Positions 61,365 through 64,000 of a stretch of 64,000 bases of DNA are shown here, piece after piece. This DNA comes from Phycomyces blakesleeanus NRRL 1555(-) (lineage: Eukaryota > Mucoromycota > Mucoromycetes > Mucorales > Phycomycetaceae). Both the position numbers and the translations under genes were made by a program. The stretch is from NCBI RefSeq assembly GCF_001638985.1, contig NW_017265161.1:421544-485543 (forward strand), read 5' to 3'. The notes beneath the pieces were generated by a model. It worked only from the letters and a program-made list of their open reading frames with translations, did no database searches and was not told the DNA's origin. Positions within the stretch are counted from its first letter, which is position 1. Each line of letters begins with the position of its first letter.

Positions 61365-63214
61365 ATGTCATTGAAGAAAAGAACTTTTAGTGATCAGGCC
61401 TGCTCTCTCAACTGTCAATCAAATAACAACATCTACTACATGGGTGCCAAGCAAAGTTCGACTGCTCAACTTGTCCCTCCTGCAACAAAGCGTAAGCGGA
61501 CTAATCCCATAGTTCATCAGGAGACCAAAGCCCAACAACAGCAACACCACCACTACCAACAACAACAAAAACAACAGCAGCAGCAAAATCAACAACAGCA
61601 ACAGCATCAACAACAACAACAACAACAGCAACAGCATCTACATCATCATCAACAACAGCAACAACATCTACAACATTTGCAGCAGCATCATTCGGGATCT
61701 AATCGTAATCGAGCAGTACAATCCGCACCTCAAAGGTAATAATAAGAATTACCCTTTTTCTAATTGTCCCAGCAACAAATTCATTCATTCATTCATTCAT
61801 TTCTATATTATTTATATATCATTGCCTTTTTTTTTAAAAAAAAAAAACTTAGCCCACAGGTAAATAAGAATAAAGAATAAGAAGAAGAATTGAATAAAAA
61901 AAACTGAAATCTATGCACTTGCATATACATTTATTACCTGTCATTAAGTTCAATGAGCAACAATGTTTACAATGGTTCGAGCAATATCGTGATCCGGAAT
62001 CCCCATTGATTATTACACCCGAAGGAACTCAAAAGTTCTTTGACGATCTAGGAATATCTGTTGAAGATGTAATACATTCACACTTACATATGCATTATAT
62101 ATATAATTACATTATTCAGTATTGATATAAGCATATATATATATATATATATTGTATATATGTACTCTTTTCTCTTTCTATTCTTGTTCTGTAGGTCATC
62201 ATATTAGCTATTGCATGGAAGATGAACGCGTCTACAATGGGTGAAGAAATAGAAAAAGAAGCAAGAGAAATTAGCCTCCAAATACTACTACTACTAATAA
62301 TAACAATCAATACCTTTATCTGGATTATATTACTTGATTGATTTTCTTTGATATATATATATAGGCTACATTACCAAAGATGAGTGGATGACGAGTATGC
62401 ATCAATTAGGGTAAGACAATATATATATATATGTATAATTTTGTAGAAATTGAAGAGTGAATATTTTGTTTGTGTATAGACACAAGCATAGTCTATTGAT
62501 TTACTTCATTATGATTATGATGATATTGATTTTGGCTGTTACATGTATATAGAACCGACTCTATCCATTCATTTAAGCAAAAGCTACCGATGTTTGAGGC
62601 GAGCATTCATGATCCGGATACATTGAAAGAAATCTATCGTTACACATTCGGATACGCAAAGAACAAAGGTCAAAAGTGTATGGATGTAGAGGTAGGATTT
62701 ATAGCCCTTTATTTTTTGTAAGAAAGAAAGACAACGAATACAAATACAAATACAAATACAAATATATGTGAATATTCATTAACTCGCCGTTGACTACTTG
62801 ATATTTACTGCACAATCATTCGTTCAATTAATTAATTAATTGATAAATTGATTGATTAAAAGGTTGCCTGTGAGATTTGGAACATGTTGCTAGCCAATAG
62901 CTTCCCATTGACTGTCCAGTTTGTCGATTTTCTGAGGGAAGCAGATCCTGTTCGAGTTATAAACAAAGACCAATGGTCTAACTTTTTCGAATTTGTGTCG
63001 AGTGTATCTGATGACTTGATTGATTATGACGAAACATCTGCATGTAAGATATTATATATATATATATATTGTATTTATGATTTCTATTGAACAGAACAAG
63101 GTAACTAATCCAAACTCTTTTCATCAACTTTTTTTTTGTTACTCTTGCTGTTGCTGTTATGTAGGGCCAGTTTTGTTTGATGAGTTTGTGGCATGGAAAC
63201 GAGAGCACCGTTAA
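61365..63214 (+). CDS. DCN1-like (DCUN1D) cullin neddylation co-E3
   Basis: Predicted 319-residue protein with a PONY domain, which promotes NEDD8 transfer to cullins. Exons: 61365-61735, 61853-61859, 61949-62068, 62195-62240, 62365-62410, 62553-62691, 62863-63043, 63165-63214 (960 nt). The PONY domain runs from FNEQQCLQWFEQYRD through DVIILAIAWKMNASTMGYITKDEW, IYRYTFGYAKNKGQKCMDVEVACEIW and LLANSFPLTVQFVDFL to DYDETSAWPVLFDEFVAWKREH, whose DAD-like end is diagnostic. The N-terminus has no UBA domain but a long Gln/His-rich stretch. A second Met at 61440 begins MGAKQSST, a possible N-myristoylation signal like that of human DCUN1D3. If used, the product is 294 residues. The 7-nt second exon is needed to keep the frame. 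Confidence 0.85.
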
Positions 63215-63736
63215 CAGCAATGCCAATACTAATAACAAGACACAAATATACAAACAAGCGAGTATATAAAAGAGTGATAATTATTTCTTACACGCTTATA
63301 CCCCCTTACCCTCCCTCTTTTCCTTCTTCACCTACCCTTCTTTACCAACCAACCAATCTTTTTTCTCATATTTCTTTCTTTCTTTTTAAAAAAAAACCTC
63401 TTTAAACAATCTCATTTTTCTTTCTTTCTTTTATAGCCAAAATAATCTACAGTGAGCCAAAACAAAGATATATATATAGAGAGAGAGAGAAAGACAATAT
63501 CTTTATTATTGCTTTTGTGTGCGTGTGCGTGTGCGTGTTTGTGTATTGTTTTGTTTACACATGTACAATATATACATATATAATAGGTGGTGGGTGGTTA
63601 ATAGGAGAAAGGCTCAAAATGATTTGATTTTCAAGCCCTTTTTTTTAAAGTGTCGAAAAGGAGGAAAAGAGAAAAGGAAGATTTTGGAGGAATAAAAAAG
63701 AAAAAAGAAGAAGAAAAGGCGCTCAACATACATACA

Positions 63737-63767
<31 letters not shown>

Positions 63768-63854
63768 GAATGTATGTGTATGCGCGTGGATGTGTGGGTG
63801 GGTGTATAAGATAAAGAAAAAGAAAAGTAAAGCGTTAAAACACTCCTCCATTCT
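63215..63854. other. Intergenic, convergent 3' ends
   Basis: T/C-rich and AT-rich, with a CATA tetranucleotide tract at about 63727-63766. No gene seen. Confidence 0.55.
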
Positions 63855-64000
63855 TTACTGTTGCCGTTCTCTATTAGCCTCCTTGTTTTCCAAGGTCAAT
63901 TTGTTCAGAGCCTGAAGATCACCCTCACTCAACAGCTGTTCTTCGCGGGTTGGTTCCTGGGATCCACGACGCAAGGCCGGGAATTTCATCGGTGGCATAA
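63855..64000 (-). CDS. 3' end of an unidentified gene (cut by the window)
   Basis: The last 48 codons of a minus-strand frame: MKFPALRRGSQEPTREEQLL, a charged helical stretch with QALNKLTLENKEAN, ending RERQQ and TAA at 63857-63855. It is hydrophilic and likely helical, with codon use like real genes here. The start and most of the protein lie outside the window. I do not recognise the family. Confidence 0.55.
   Translation of the reverse strand, partial: MPPMKFPALRRGSQEPTREEQLLSEGDLQALNKLTLENKEANRERQQ

Overview
The window is nuclear DNA of a filamentous fungus, most likely an early-diverging one of the Mucoromycota/Mucorales type. Evidence: genes have many short introns (about 45-200 nt, GTAAGT-like donors); intergenic DNA is very AT-rich and full of microsatellites; each gene has its own promoter; there is an expanded F-box family and there are Tc1/mariner elements. 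The genus cannot be named from sequence alone. No tRNA, rRNA, CRISPR array or bacterial operon is visible.

Layout. 1-2.9 kb: repeats and a MITE. 3.0-12.4 kb, minus strand: an RNase P/MRP subunit (Pop3/Rpp38-like), a Rho-family GTPase and symplekin/Pta1. 14.4-15.5 kb, plus: a secreted GILT-like thiol reductase. 15.8-16.3 kb, minus: RAMP4/SERP1. 18.6-20.8 kb, plus: mitochondrial HSP70 with a heat-shock element. 22.5-27.0 kb, plus: two tandem F-box paralogues, the second with two in-frame stops. 27.7-29.9 kb, minus: BolA-like protein and an SDR oxidoreductase. 30.4-39.4 kb, minus: a decayed partial copy of a P4-ATPase gene, a degraded transposase region and a MITE, then the intact NEO1/ATP9-type P4-ATPase gene in 25 exons. 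41.6-43.5 kb, minus: pyruvate dehydrogenase E1 alpha. 44.0-47.4 kb, minus: a large type II membrane glycosyltransferase-like protein. 47.9-49.2 kb: a complete Tc1/mariner element. 49.3-52.2 kb: decayed repeats. 52.7-54.2 kb, minus: PQ-loop vacuolar transporter. 55.8-57.1 kb: a second Tc1/mariner element. 57.2-59.6 kb: an NDK6-type kinase gene and its tandem pseudogene. 61.4-63.2 kb, plus: a DCN1-like neddylation protein. 63.9-64.0 kb: the 3' end of an unidentified gene.

The genes are unrelated housekeeping functions: RNA processing, secretion, mitochondrial metabolism and protein import, membrane lipid asymmetry, and ubiquitin/NEDD8 signalling. They do not form a metabolic cluster. Exon models were built by hand from splice consensus, reading phase and family conservation. 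In every multi-exon gene the summed exons are divisible by three.

The most unusual signals are these. The NEO1-type gene uses GC-AG for 5 of its 24 introns, while none of about 51 other modelled introns do. The DCN1-like gene needs a 7-nt microexon. The F-box paralogue is full length but carries two in-frame TAG codons. The GILT-like protein has CX5C in place of CXXC. Several MITE families have matching terminal inverted repeats and TA target duplications, and one has a possible empty site in the same window. A 5.7-kb segment is bracketed by an inverted duplication.
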